The notes under the pieces: generated by a model | The model's input: only the letters and a program-made list of their open reading frames with translations | Databases searched by the model: none | Told to the model about the DNA's origin: nothing | In this document: positions 10,728 to 21,458 of the stretch, one piece after another | How positions within the stretch are numbered: position 1 is the stretch's first letter | Layout: each line of letters opens with the position of its first letter | Position numbers and translations under genes: made by a program | DNA from: Aquilaria yunnanensis | Taxonomy: Eukaryota; Streptophyta; Magnoliopsida; Malvales; Thymelaeaceae | NCBI GenBank assembly: GCA_039654915.1 | Contig: CM077597.1 | Location: forward strand, 76,014,001-76,078,000 | Length of the DNA stretch: 64,000 nt | Direction: 5' to 3'

Positions 10728-13102
10728 TAGTACTAACTAGTGTTAAAATCCTCCTAAGACCAAGCATTAGCTTGAGGAGGGCTGCCATAGTGATTTGGTT
10801 ATGTTTATTATGTGTTTTATGTACTAACCTATGGTATATGTTGCTGCCACATTTCATGTGTTTGTTGTTTGTGTTTGGCTGCTGCATTTGGTTTCTATAT
10901 CTTGTATATATGCATTGTGGTTTTTGTGTTTTAGTGTCTTTGGATGCAGGTTTTAATGATGGTTATATTGCCTATTGAATCCAAGCGCTACCCTTACTAA
11001 GTTTCTCAATGAAACTTACTCCCCTCAATTCTGTCATTTCAGGTCCGGCAGAAAGATCGCATTCAAACTGACCTTTTTCGTTTGAGTTTTGATCTGAAAT
11101 TTCAGGTACATGAACTTCCATATGTCTAGTTATGATCTGGAAAGTTTGGTGATTTTAGGAGGACATTTGGTATTTTTATTGGTGGTACTTATTGTGTTAT
11201 GCAGCAGCTGTCCAGCATCCTGTTTTTGGAGTCCATTGTATCTCAGGACCTCCTGTAACCTAGGGTGCGTATTTAGCTGAGTTAAGACCATATTGTAGTG
11301 CATGTATGCATGTAAATGTAGTGTATGTAAAATGAGACAAGTATGTGGACATTTGAGTAATGTTTTGGCTATGTAAGTGATGTGGTGCAAAGCTGCCTAA
11401 GTGTGAATGATGGGCTGCTTACTTGTAAATTCTGTTTTGGCCACATAAAGTTGTTAAAAGAAAGGGAATGTAATTCCTATGTGTAATGGACATATATGGG
11501 ATAGCCTTGGACGGATTTCCCCTTGTGAATGAAGTGTTTGCATGGTTTGGAAAAATTGTATGGGCAAAATGGCAAAATGGTCCAAAAGTTGCCAGAATTT
11601 TGACTATGGACCTAAAGTTTAATATCTCCCTGTGTAGAATGAATCTGGGTATAAAATTTTGACCACACCTAGAGAACATCTAGAGGGTTAATTGGGATTT
11701 GAAATTTATGGATTTAGAGCCCTGTAGCCAAAGATATTGATGGCCTGGGGCCTCATCGTTTATAGTCATAGTGACTGGTGGAGAGACTTCTGGGAGGAAG
11801 AACGCCTGGAGGATGGATCGCCCAAGGGAGTGTGCCTGAAAGCTCAGAAACAAAGGTTTAGGAGGCCCCCGGAGTGTTTTTCCGGGGGGGGAGCCTCCGA
11901 CGCCCAAGTCAGTGGTGGCTGAGAAAAAGGGCAAAGGTAATAATACACAGGGCTGAAGAGTCTTGCCTGGTAATTTTCTCAGAGTGTGGGAGCAGTGTTT
12001 TGCCAACCAACCTCCTGCCAAGTATTAATTCCTGGTATTTATAGGAGTGCCTAGCCCGTTTAGATCACGACACGTGTTCGGTCGGATGTTCCTGAATTTC
12101 TGGGCGCAGGAGACAGATAGCTGATAGCAGGTTGCCTTGAGCCACGTGCTGAGATGGGCCCTGATGTGATTCTGATGGCGTCCGTGTGTCAGAGCGCCTT
12201 TTGAGGCGGCTTGTGACGTCTGTGAAAGGACGTGTCAGAGGCTTCCTTAAATGCTTCCATAAATGCTCCTGCCGTACTCCCGAGGTCCCTGGGTGAGGTC
12301 GTCCTTTGGTACGGACAGAGCCTCTTCGGGAAACAAGCCCCCAGTTCGGGGGTTCCCAGTTTCAGGGAGTTCCGCCTTCGGGGATATCATGTTCGGCTCG
12401 CTATGTCTGGTGCCGCTTTTCCGAAGGCGATCGGTTCACAACCTTGGGGGGGCAAGTAGTGTCCTCGGGTTTTCCTGGCGTGCCGGGCTCGGAGCTCTTC
12501 GGCTATCTCCCGAGGTGCATGATCACACCTTTTCTCGGGTCGCGCCAGCTTCTTCTGGCCATTCTTGTGGCAGGGAGTTCGGCCAGATAGAGGCGATAGC
12601 GTTTGGCTATCAGATATGATGTTGCAAAGTTGGCTGAGTTACTGTTCATTTGGTCAGAATTTTGTAACCAACTTCAAAAATCCATTACTTGGTCCATAGG
12701 TGGGCTAGTGATGTAAAAAAAAATTATGTGGTTTTCTCTAAGTCTCTACTTGATAAAGGAGGAAATAAAACAGGGGGTATGAGGCTAGAATGATACAGTT
12801 TATTAGTGGAAGTTACAGGTGTAGTGGCTGGCCACTAGAACTTAACAAGATTGCCTAATGTGTGGTAGCCAAGATTAAGACTTGTACTACTGTTTTCCTT
12901 CTTTGCTGCCATGGTGTGCATGAAATGTGAATATGTGTGTGATGGTTGGACCAATATGCATGTGTTTACATAGTGCCCAAGAGGGCCACTTGGGTATGCA
13001 CATTAAGGGTAGTGTTCTGATGGCCTACAGAACATTATCAATCTTGGAAGTCTAAATGCACAATTTTGGCACCATAATTGGACTTCCCCGGAATGGGTAA
13101 CA
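10728..13102 (+). mobile_element. 5' LTR of the Tekay-type element, 5'-truncated
   Basis: The segment matches the last 1.49 kb of the intact LTR at 16811-19299. The first 1.0 kb of the LTR is missing. It ends GGGTAACA at 13102, just before a TGGTATCAGAGC priming site. It is interrupted by a foreign 875-bp LTR at 11738-12612. Outside that insertion, I count roughly 2% differences from the 3' LTR by eye, which suggests a fairly recent insertion. Confidence 0.85.
11738..12612 (+). mobile_element. Solo LTR, 875 bp, nested in the Tekay 5' LTR
   Basis: The insert is absent from the 3' LTR copy, where the sequence runs straight through at about 18815. It starts TGATGGCC and ends GGCTATCA (imperfect inverted ends), with a perfect 5-bp duplication GATAT at 11733-11737 and 12613-12617. 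It is much more GC-rich than its surroundings. A TATTTATAG box at about 12036 suggests + orientation. The family is not identified. Overlapping open frames at 12232-12619 look like chance frames in GC-rich DNA, not a gene. Confidence 0.8.
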
Positions 13103-13107
13103 GAAGT

Positions 13108-13119
13108 TGGTATCAGAGC
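13108..13119 (+). other. Primer binding site of the Tekay-type element
   Basis: TGGTATCAGAGC is the standard plant initiator tRNA-Met priming site, 5 bases after the 5' LTR end. Confidence 0.9.
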
Positions 13120-13268
13120 ATGGTTTGTACATGTACATAGCATATAGTTGCATTGCATGCATCTACATATATGAACTTAGTTTGGTCAGCTACTAGCGTC
13201 AAGTACCATTGAAATACCTATGATCTTTATATGTGCTCTATGATGGATCACCAATTCAGGAAGTAAAT

Positions 13269-14794
13269 ATGGTTGCCACAAGGAGAGGGGAACCACCCTT
13301 AAGACCTCCTACTGAATCTTGGCAACAAAGAAATGGACAGAATAGAGGGAATTAAGGCCAACACGGGGCACCAAACCCTGAAGTGCGTTAGGTTTGGTTA
13401 GAGCTTCAGAGGAACTTAGCTCTAATAAATGAAAACTTAGTAAGACTGACTAAAGCACAACAGTAAGGAGTCCAAGTAGCTCCAGCAAAACCAGTTCAGG
13501 ATGCACAGCAGCAACCAGAAGAGGATACTAGGAACACATCTGAATATGTTCCTTCTGGAAGCTTAAAAGATACAAATGATGAGACCATTGAGGAGGAAGA
13601 TGAAGATAGGAGAAATCCAAGAGGAAGAACACTAAGGTCTGAGATTGGTCAGGTATCCAGGACCAATCCCTCAGTCTATGACCATTCCTCCACTAGGAAT
13701 GAGATTGAGGATGGCCATCAGAGAAGATCCAGGAGAAGGCAAAGAGATCATAGAGATCATAGAGAGCATCAGCATACAGAGGGCTCTCACAGATCCAGGA
13801 GACATAGATCAGAGGATCTAGATGGCCTAGATGAGGTCAGACTGTTGGAGAGGTTCCAACACCTAAGACCTCCACAGTTTGATGGAAGAGCTGGGCCAGA
13901 GAGAGCTGAAGAGTGGTTAATCTTCATTGAAAAAATGTTTAAGAGGATGCCACTTAGCTCCACCAAGAGAATGTCACTAGCTACCTACAATCTGGTAGGC
14001 AGTGCAGAGATGTGGTGGAGAAACACCAGAGATAGGTATGCTTTCTAGAAGGGAAGAAGGCTAGGAAGAGATATTGAGATGAGCCGGCCAGAGTTCACAC
14101 GCTGTTCCAGGAACAGTACATCAGTCATGCCATCAAGGATATGAAACAAGCTGAATTTGATGTTCTAAGGCAGGACAACCTCAGTGTCCTAGAGTATGAG
14201 CACAAATTCAATCAGTTGGTGAGGTATGCTCCTCAGTATCATGTACTAGAGGAGTTGAAGGCCAAAAGATTTGTCAGAGGCCTAAGGTCAGACATTAGAA
14301 AGGCTGTTAGACCTTTTGGAGCAGTTACATACTATGAAGCAGTGCAGAAAGCTCTATTAGTAGAGCAAGATGAGTGTGAGACTAAGTACTTTCCCAGTGG
14401 ACCAGGGCAAATCAGTCAGGCAGGAGGCAAGCAGAAGAAGCCACCACATGGTAAGGGAATTGCCAAGAGTTCCCATTTTGGTGGTGAGGGCAAGGTTAAG
14501 GGGAAGTTCCCTGGCCTAAGGTGCCCTAAGTGTAGGAGGTTTCATGGAAAGAAACCTTGCTACTTTGACACCCAAGCGTGTCTAAGATGTGGATCCATGG
14601 ATCATTGGATCAAAAACTGCCCACAGGCTCAAAGGAGGCCAGAAGACCAAGGTCCAGTAAGACCTGTTGGGGCAGGACCTAGAGGCGGAGCACCAAGGGA
14701 GGGACAGCAGAGGCCAGTTCCTCTAGTGCCTCGACCTCCAGTGCAGAGAGCTGGCAGAGTCTTCCAAGTGCAAAGGCCAGAGACATCAGAGTAG
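13269..14794 (+). pseudogene. gag of a Tekay/Del-type chromovirus, disrupted
   Basis: The frame opens with an ATG at 13269, 150 bp after the priming site. A charged N-terminal part rich in E, D and R (to about 13830) precedes a gag matrix/capsid region at about 13845-14390 containing EEWLIFIEKMF and EMWWRN. A zinc knuckle CLRCGSMDHWIKNCP lies at about 14578-14622, followed by a P/R-rich tail. It is broken by a stop near 13350, a TAG at 14046-14048 and a frameshift near 14100 between the two long open stretches. Gag coats the element RNA; this copy cannot make an intact one. The stop at 14046 probably replaces a Trp codon. Confidence 0.85.
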
Positions 14795-14818
14795 GGAAGA
14801 GCACTAAGATGTAACATT

Positions 14819-16798
14819 TACCTTAACGGTATGTCTGTTAGTGTTTTGTTTGATACTGGTGCATCCGTGTTTATAGTGGCTAGGAAATTTGTTGATGCCA
14901 TGAAATTGCCTATTGAAAATCATGCCTAGGATATCCTTAGTGAAAATAGCAGGTAGTCAATGTCTTTTCACTAATGACCTAGCTAAAGATTGTGAGCTAG
15001 TAGTAGGAAAGATTAAGGTTATGACTAATCTGCTAGTGTTGGATATTCCTAAGTATGATTTAGTGCTGGGTATGAATTGGCTTGCTATGCATAACATAAG
15101 AATTGATTGTGCTAAAAGGAAAATCACATTGCCTGCTGGTCAAGTGCATGCATTAGTGAATTCTAAGGAATTAGTGTATGAAATGCATGGCATGGAGCTA
15201 GAGGTACTAGATAAGATACCTGTGATTTCTGAGCATGATTACTATTATGCATTGAATAATTTGCGCTGTGATGAGGAAGTGGATAGAATACCTATAGTGA
15301 GAAACTTTCCACAAGTCTTTCCTAAAGACCTGCCAGGTATTCCTCCACAAATGGAGATTGAGTTTGAAATCAAGCTGCAACCAAGAGATAGTCCAATATC
15401 CATACCTCCTTACAGAATGGAAATCACAGAGATGAATGAGCTTAAGAAACAACTTGATGAACTTCTTGAAAAGGGGTTCATAAGGCCAAGTGTTTCATCA
15501 TCGGAAGCTCCTATTCTCTTTGTGAAAAAGAAGGATGGATCTTTGAGACTACGCATTGACTACAAGAAGCTTAATGCAATGACTATCAAGAACAAGTATC
15601 CACTCCCTAGGATTGAGGATCTGTTTGATCAACTCAAGGGAGCTAAGATCTTCTCTAACATAAATTTGAGATCTGGATACTTCTAGTTGAGAGTAAAGGA
15701 AGAGGACATTCCTAAGACTGCATTTAGGACTAGATATGGGCATTATGAGTACACAATCATGCCATTCGGTTTGACTAATGCCCCAGCTGCTTTCATGGAC
15801 CTGATGAATAGGGTGTTTCTGGACAAATTTGTGGTTGTGTTCATTGATGACATCCTAGTGTATTCCAAGGATGAAAATGAACATGAACATGAACATCATC
15901 TAAAGATTGTCTTAAAGACTCTATTGGAACATCAGCTTTATGCTAAGTTATCCAAGTGTGAATTTTGGATAAGGGAAGTGTCTTTCCTAGGACACATCAT
16001 AGATGCACAGGGCCTTAAGGCAGACCCTGAAAAGGTGAAGGCAGTGCAAGAGTGGGAAAGACCAATGACTGTGTAGGAAATCAGAAATTTCCTAGGATTA
16101 GCTGGATACTACAGGAGATTTGTATCAAGCTCTCCATGATTGCCTCATTTCTTACTCAACTAGCCAAGAAGGGTCAAAGATATGAGTGGACTGAGGAATG
16201 TGAAAAAGATTTCAGGAGAGGAAAAAGGTTCCTTGTATGAATCCTTCACCCACAAGCAAGGATTATTTTACTTCAAGGACCAAATCTATATACCTAAAGG
16301 ACCACAGCCTATGTGAACAAAAGAAAGAGAGACTTAGAATTTGAAGTTGGTGATAATGTTTGACTGAAAGTTGCACCAACCAAAGGCACTGTCAGATTTG
16401 GTAGAAGAACCAAGTTAGCTCCAAGATACATAGGTCCTTATGAGATCTTGGACAAAGTTGGCAAGGTAGTATACAGGTTAGCTATACCGCCATGCATGTC
16501 AAGTGTTCATAATGTTTTTCACATCAGTATGCTTAAGAAGTGTCTATTAGACACAAAGCATGCTATTGTAGTGGAAGACATACAATTGGAACCTAACTTG
16601 ACATATGAAGAGAAACCTATAGCTATCTTAGCCAAGGATACTAGAAGGTTAACAAACAAACATATTCCCATGGTTAAAGTTCAGTGGTCGCACCACTCTG
16701 AAAGAGAAGCAACCTGGGAAACTGAAAGAGAACTTATGAAAAGGTATCCTGAAGAATACCCAAAGTTAAAGGCTATTTTGGAGGACCAAAATTTTTAA
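14819..16798 (+). pseudogene. pol of the Tekay-type element, lacking RNase H and integrase core
   Basis: The protease active site is visible as VLFDTGAS at about 14844-14867, in a different frame from what follows. From 14913 the protease C-terminal part ([10 protein letters not shown]) runs into reverse transcriptase: [29 protein letters not shown] and the catalytic FIDDIL motif near 15840-15857. In-frame TAG stops lie at 15684-15686 and 16074-16076. After FLGLAGYYRRF the sequence jumps near 16230-16310 to the integrase C-terminal part (FEVGDN, RYIGPYEIL, VHNVFHISML) and a chromodomain-like end (VKVQWSHHSEREATWE). RNase H and the integrase catalytic core are therefore deleted, and the copy is dead. 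Confidence 0.88.
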
Positions 16799-16809
16799 GG
16801 GGGGGAGGA
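16797..16809 (+). other. Polypurine tract
   Basis: AAGGGGGGGAGGA immediately precedes the 3' LTR start TGTTACC. It is the expected plus-strand primer, and it overlaps the stop of the last pol frame. Confidence 0.85.
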
Positions 16810-16810
16810 T

Positions 16811-19299
16811 TGTTACCACCTCACAAAAATGGGATAATTACAAGTGTGTCATAATGGCTAAAAACCATTATATTGTGTAATTCTCACCATAGTGATTGAA
16901 GCTGTAGGGGGTAAAAGGCATGATCAACACCTCCTTAAAAGTGTTGCAAGTTGGTAACTTGGCCCCCAAGAAAAGCCTTAAGGATTGCTTGTTTGTCAAG
17001 CAACCTATGGACTTTTTTGTCAGGTTTTGGAAATTCGGTTACTCAATTGCAAAACTCTCAAGAAAAAGACTTGGAGAGTTATGGGAAGGATATGAATGGT
17101 ATAAAAGTACTATTGGAGGACCAAATTGTTCATGGAAGACAAGTTTGGACAAAGGAAACACTAAAGGCATTAAGGACCTAAATGTCCTAGTGTAAACCTT
17201 AAGGTGTTCAAGCTTTTGACTTAAGTCTAAGGGTGGAATTGTGGGGTTATCCCACCATGGGGGAGGTAGCCAAGACTTGATAATTAGTCAAAAATGTTGG
17301 GCACATGTATACCAATGAGCTTAAGACAAAGAAACCATAATTAGTGAGAAAGAAAATGACATAAAGCAAGGTTAAGCTTGTTAAGTGTGTTTTGGTGCCC
17401 TTAAGCTCATTTAAGGCCATTTAAGTGGCCAAATCACTTATCCCTCTCTCATTTTCATCTTCCCCCAGCCCAAGAACACAGCCATACTTCCTCCATAGCC
17501 ACCACACCTTCAAACTTGCAATTGATTGAAGTTGAAGGCAAAAGGAAGCAATTGGAAGCAAACTAGAGTATTTCTTGCATACTTCAAGGATCAAGCTTGA
17601 TTTTCGGCCAACCCACTTTTGTAAGGGTTCTCTTGCTCTCATGGGTTGTTTTCTGTATTTTCAAACATCCATGGAGCTATGGCTAAGCTTGGAAGAGAGC
17701 CATGAGCTTGATGAACCAAGCTTATTGAGGGGAGTGCACTTATTGAAGGTTTTGTGACCTATTGTCAAGTGCACAAAGATGGCAGTAAAATGAGGGTTTC
17801 TAGAGCCCAAAGTTAGTACTAACTAGTGTTAAAATCCTCTTAAGACCAAGCATTAGCTTGAGGATGGCTGCCATAGTGATTTGGTTATGTTTATTATGTG
17901 TTTTATGGACTAACCTATGGTATATGTTGCTGCCACATTTCATGGGTTTGTTATTTGTGTTTGGCTGCTGCATTTGGTTTCTATATCTTGTATATATGCA
18001 TTGTGGTTTTTGTGTTTTAGTGTCTTTGGATGCAGGTTTTAATGATGGTTATATTGCCTATTGAATCCAAGTGCTACCCTTACTAAGTTTCTCAATGAAA
18101 CTTACTCCCCTCAATTCTGTCATTTCAGGTCCAGCAGAAATATCACATTCAAACTGACCTTTTTCGTTTGATTTTTGATCTTAAATTTCAGGTACATGAA
18201 CTTCCATATGTCTAGTTATGATCTGGAAATTTTGGTGATTTTAGGAGGACATTTGGTATTTTTAATGGTGGTACTTATTGTGTTGTGCAGCAGCTGTCCA
18301 GCATCCTGTTTTTGGAGTCCATTGTATCTCAGGACCTCCTGTAACCTAGGGTGCGTATTTAGCTGAGTTAAGACCATATTGTAGTGCATGTATGCATTTA
18401 AATGTAGTGTATGTAAAATGAGACAAGTATGTGGACATTTGAGTAATGTTTTGGCTATGTAAGTGATGTGGTGCAAAGCTGCCTAAGTGTGAATGATGGG
18501 CTGCTTACTTGTAAATTCTGTTTTGGCCACATAAAGTTGTTAAAAGAAAGGGAATGTAATTCCTATGTGTAATGGACATATATGGGATAGCCTTGGACGG
18601 ATTTCCCCTTGTGAATGAAGTGTTTGCATGGTTTGGAAAAATTGTATGGGCAAAATGGTCCAAAAGTTGCCAGAATTTTGACTATGGACCTAAAGTTTAA
18701 TATCTCCCTATGTAGAATGAATCTGGGTATAAAATTTTGACCACACCTAGAGAACATCTAGAGGGTTAATTGGGATTTGGAATTTATGGATTTAGAGCCC
18801 TGTAGTCAAAGATATGATGTTGCAAAGTTGGCTGAGTTACTGTTCATTTGGTCAGAATTTTGTAACCAACTTCAAAAATCCATTACTTGGTCCATAGGTG
18901 GGCTATTGATGTAAAAAAAAATTCTGTGGTTTGCTCTAAGTCTCTACTTGATAAAGGAGGAAATAAAACAGGGGGGTATGAGGCTAGAATGATACAGTTT
19001 ATTAGTGGAAGTTACAGGTGTAGTGGCTGGTCACTAGAACTTAACAAGATTGCCTAATGTGTGGTAGCCAAGATTAAGACTTGTGCTACTATTTTCCTTC
19101 TTTGCTGCCATGCTGTGCATGAAATGTGAATATGTGTGATGGTTGGACCAATCTGCATGTATTTACATAGTGCCCAAGAGGGCCACTTGGGTATGCACAC
19201 TAAGGGTAGTGTTCTGATGGCCTACAGAACATTACCAATCTTGGGAGTCTAAATGCACAATTTTGACACCATAATTGGACTACCCCGGAGTGGGTAACA
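16811..19299 (+). mobile_element. 3' LTR of the Tekay-type element, complete
   Basis: The LTR starts TGTTACC and ends GGTAACA, a perfect 7-bp terminal inverted repeat, and is 2489 bp long. Its last 1.49 kb matches the truncated 5' LTR. A related, more diverged solo LTR of 2439 bp lies at 39363-41801. No convincing coding frame is present. Confidence 0.9.
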
Positions 19300-20644
19300 A
19301 AAAGTGAGGAGATATTTGGCCACAATAGAGCACCATTAGTCGAGTGAAGGGTATAGTACTATTGGGAGCCTAGTTGGACCTTGGGTTTGAGGACCCAATG
19401 TGGGAACCCTAGTCCACCTACAAGGTTCAAATGAAACTTAGAATTTTTTAGTCCAACCATGATCATTGTCACTCCACTAGGGTGAGCCAAGTAATGGAGG
19501 ATAGTTAAGTGCCTTAAGTGAAGGTTTAGTACACTTGTGGCCTAAGCAAGATTACTTGAGGCGTAAGTGAAAACCTAGTACACTCTTGCTAAGGTTTTAA
19601 GGTGGAGGCTTAGTACACAAGTGACTTAAACAAGTCTAAGGACTTGAGGCCCTTTGTGGTGACTTAGTACACCTAGCGAGTTCCTTGGAACTCAGGCGAG
19701 GTGCATCCACCATGTTCACCTACCCAACAACCAAGGAAAGTTTAAAGTTACTGCGTCAGTAAGCTGAAGCTTACTAGAAGCAAGTTAAGGGCCAAAACTC
19801 GCTAAGCATGAAGTGATGCCCGTGAGAAAATTAGGAAGAGGAGGGGTACCAAGGGACTTGAATATATGCGCATTTGTTAGCCCTCAAACTACAAGCGTAC
19901 ATGGTAGACTGCATATATTATTTGTATACATATGTCCTCAGTATTTTTCTTGCAGGTTAAAGGATCCCTTACTGAGAATCTTTGATTCTCACTCCCTTTG
20001 CTTTTGTTATGCAGTTTGTGTGTCGTTGAGCCAGCAACTATTGAAGGTTGTTGAGCTAAGCTCATGAGCAGGTATCCTATTTATTTGAATCTTTATGATT
20101 TTAGTTTGTGGTTCACTTGTTGGTTAAGTTGTGGTACTAACTACAGTTTTTTTTTTTTTTTGCCAACAAAGGCTAGTAAAGAACAAGGGAGGGATTTGGA
20201 GCATGCCACCGGGAGTTACTGTAAGGTGGGAGCTTAGTTATGATCTCAGTAGTATTGTTCAGTGTATAGGTTTCATACACTAGTTTGCCTCCAATGTTCA
20301 TGTTGAGTAGTGTACTTTAGAGTCACTCTTGGGTGTGAGCATAGTCTACTTTCGTATGAATGCTTGCACATGGTTAATTATGTGTAGTTAAACTCATAAA
20401 TGTTTTGTATGTGTTGACAATTTTGATGTTAGGCTTTAATGAAATGCCATGGCAACGTGTTTTACTTTATTTACTTATTTTATTATTTACGTCAAAGCGT
20501 TATTCATGCATGGTTGCATAGTAGGTTAATTAACTAGAACCACAAAGGTTTTAACTAATGTGCACATAATCAGTTAGCCAATTGTGACTAGTATGGTGCC
20601 CATTCCCATAGGCTTCCTAGTCAGGTCCATGAAGGGCCGTGTTA
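19300..20644 (+). mobile_element. LTR copy B, 3' part
   Basis: The LTR resumes after the Tekay insertion and matches about 2758-4022 of copy A. The two parts of copy B lack about 130 bp that copy A has (roughly 2626-2757). It ends near GCCGTGTTA, after which LINE sequence begins. No priming site follows, so this end serves as a 3' LTR. Confidence 0.78.
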
Positions 20645-21453
20645 ACTTTTGTGTTGATGTAGTTGGCAGAAGCAGGGCTTTGGATCAAGAGGAATGCCCC
20701 TGTTCTATGTTGTATTTTGTTTAGTAGCCTCTACCTTATTTTGGTTCTTAAGATGTATTTATGGTCATTCGAAAGCCCAATTTAAAAGGGCCACATGGTT
20801 GAATCTAATGGATGCTATTAGGCCTTATGATGATCATTTCCTTCATATCGATGATTTTAATCAGGTGTTATTTGAATATGAAAAAATAAGTCCCAATTCA
20901 CACCACTTCCCTGAGGCGAAACATTTGCACTCTTTCATTAATGACTTCCAACTTACCCAACTCCCATTTGGAAGCCTGAATTTCACTTGGTCAAATCTTC
21001 AGGATGGAGAGGTGGCAATGTTTGAAGTACTAGATAAAGCCTTTACTAGCCAATCCTGGCTGGAACTAGCTTTGAATATGCATCTGCTAAACTTAGGAAG
21101 TCAAAGATCAGATCATGCCTATTTACTTTTGGATATGTATCGCAAAAATCAGCTCTTTCATAGGCCCTGCAGATTTCAAACATTTTGATTTAGTTCCCCC
21201 AGTGTAAGCAAATGGTCAAAACCTTGTGGTCTACTACAATTTGCGGGTTTCCATTGTTCAAGGCCAATGCCAAATATAATCAACTTGTTTCCCTCTTGAA
21301 CATAGAGTAAGTCTACGATAGGTAATCTCCTAAAATAGATTGCGGGGGTGGAACAGAAACTAATCTAGATCTAATCACACTCAATTGCATAGAACCAGGA
21401 AAGTACACTCAAGTCCCAACACTAGGAATATACATAGCTTTTGGCAGCAGGGG
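20645..21453 (+). pseudogene. LINE-A, endonuclease part of ORF2
   Basis: An open stretch ending at 21188 reads like the second half of a plant L1 apurinic endonuclease: FNQVLFEYEKIS (the GDFN-type motif, here degraded to DDFN), LPFGSLNFTWSN, and SDHAYLL (the SDH catalytic motif). The N-terminal half is missing where the long-LTR element abuts at 20645, so that element probably inserted into this LINE and the other half should lie left of the window. The first ATG at 20694 is not a true start. The LINE continues at 29042 beyond an Athila insertion. Confidence 0.75.
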
Positions 21454-21458
21454 ACCAT

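Noticed and set aside
10772..11390. Repeated short frames (also at 17858-18476) that look like conserved paralogues
   Set aside because: Both pairs are the same positions in the two LTRs of one element. Their similarity is that of LTRs, with no coding signal.
12232..12619. Three overlapping open frames in GC-rich DNA that could be taken for a gene
   Set aside because: They lie wholly inside an 875-bp LTR with matching ends and target duplication. All three frames are open because the base composition makes stops rare.
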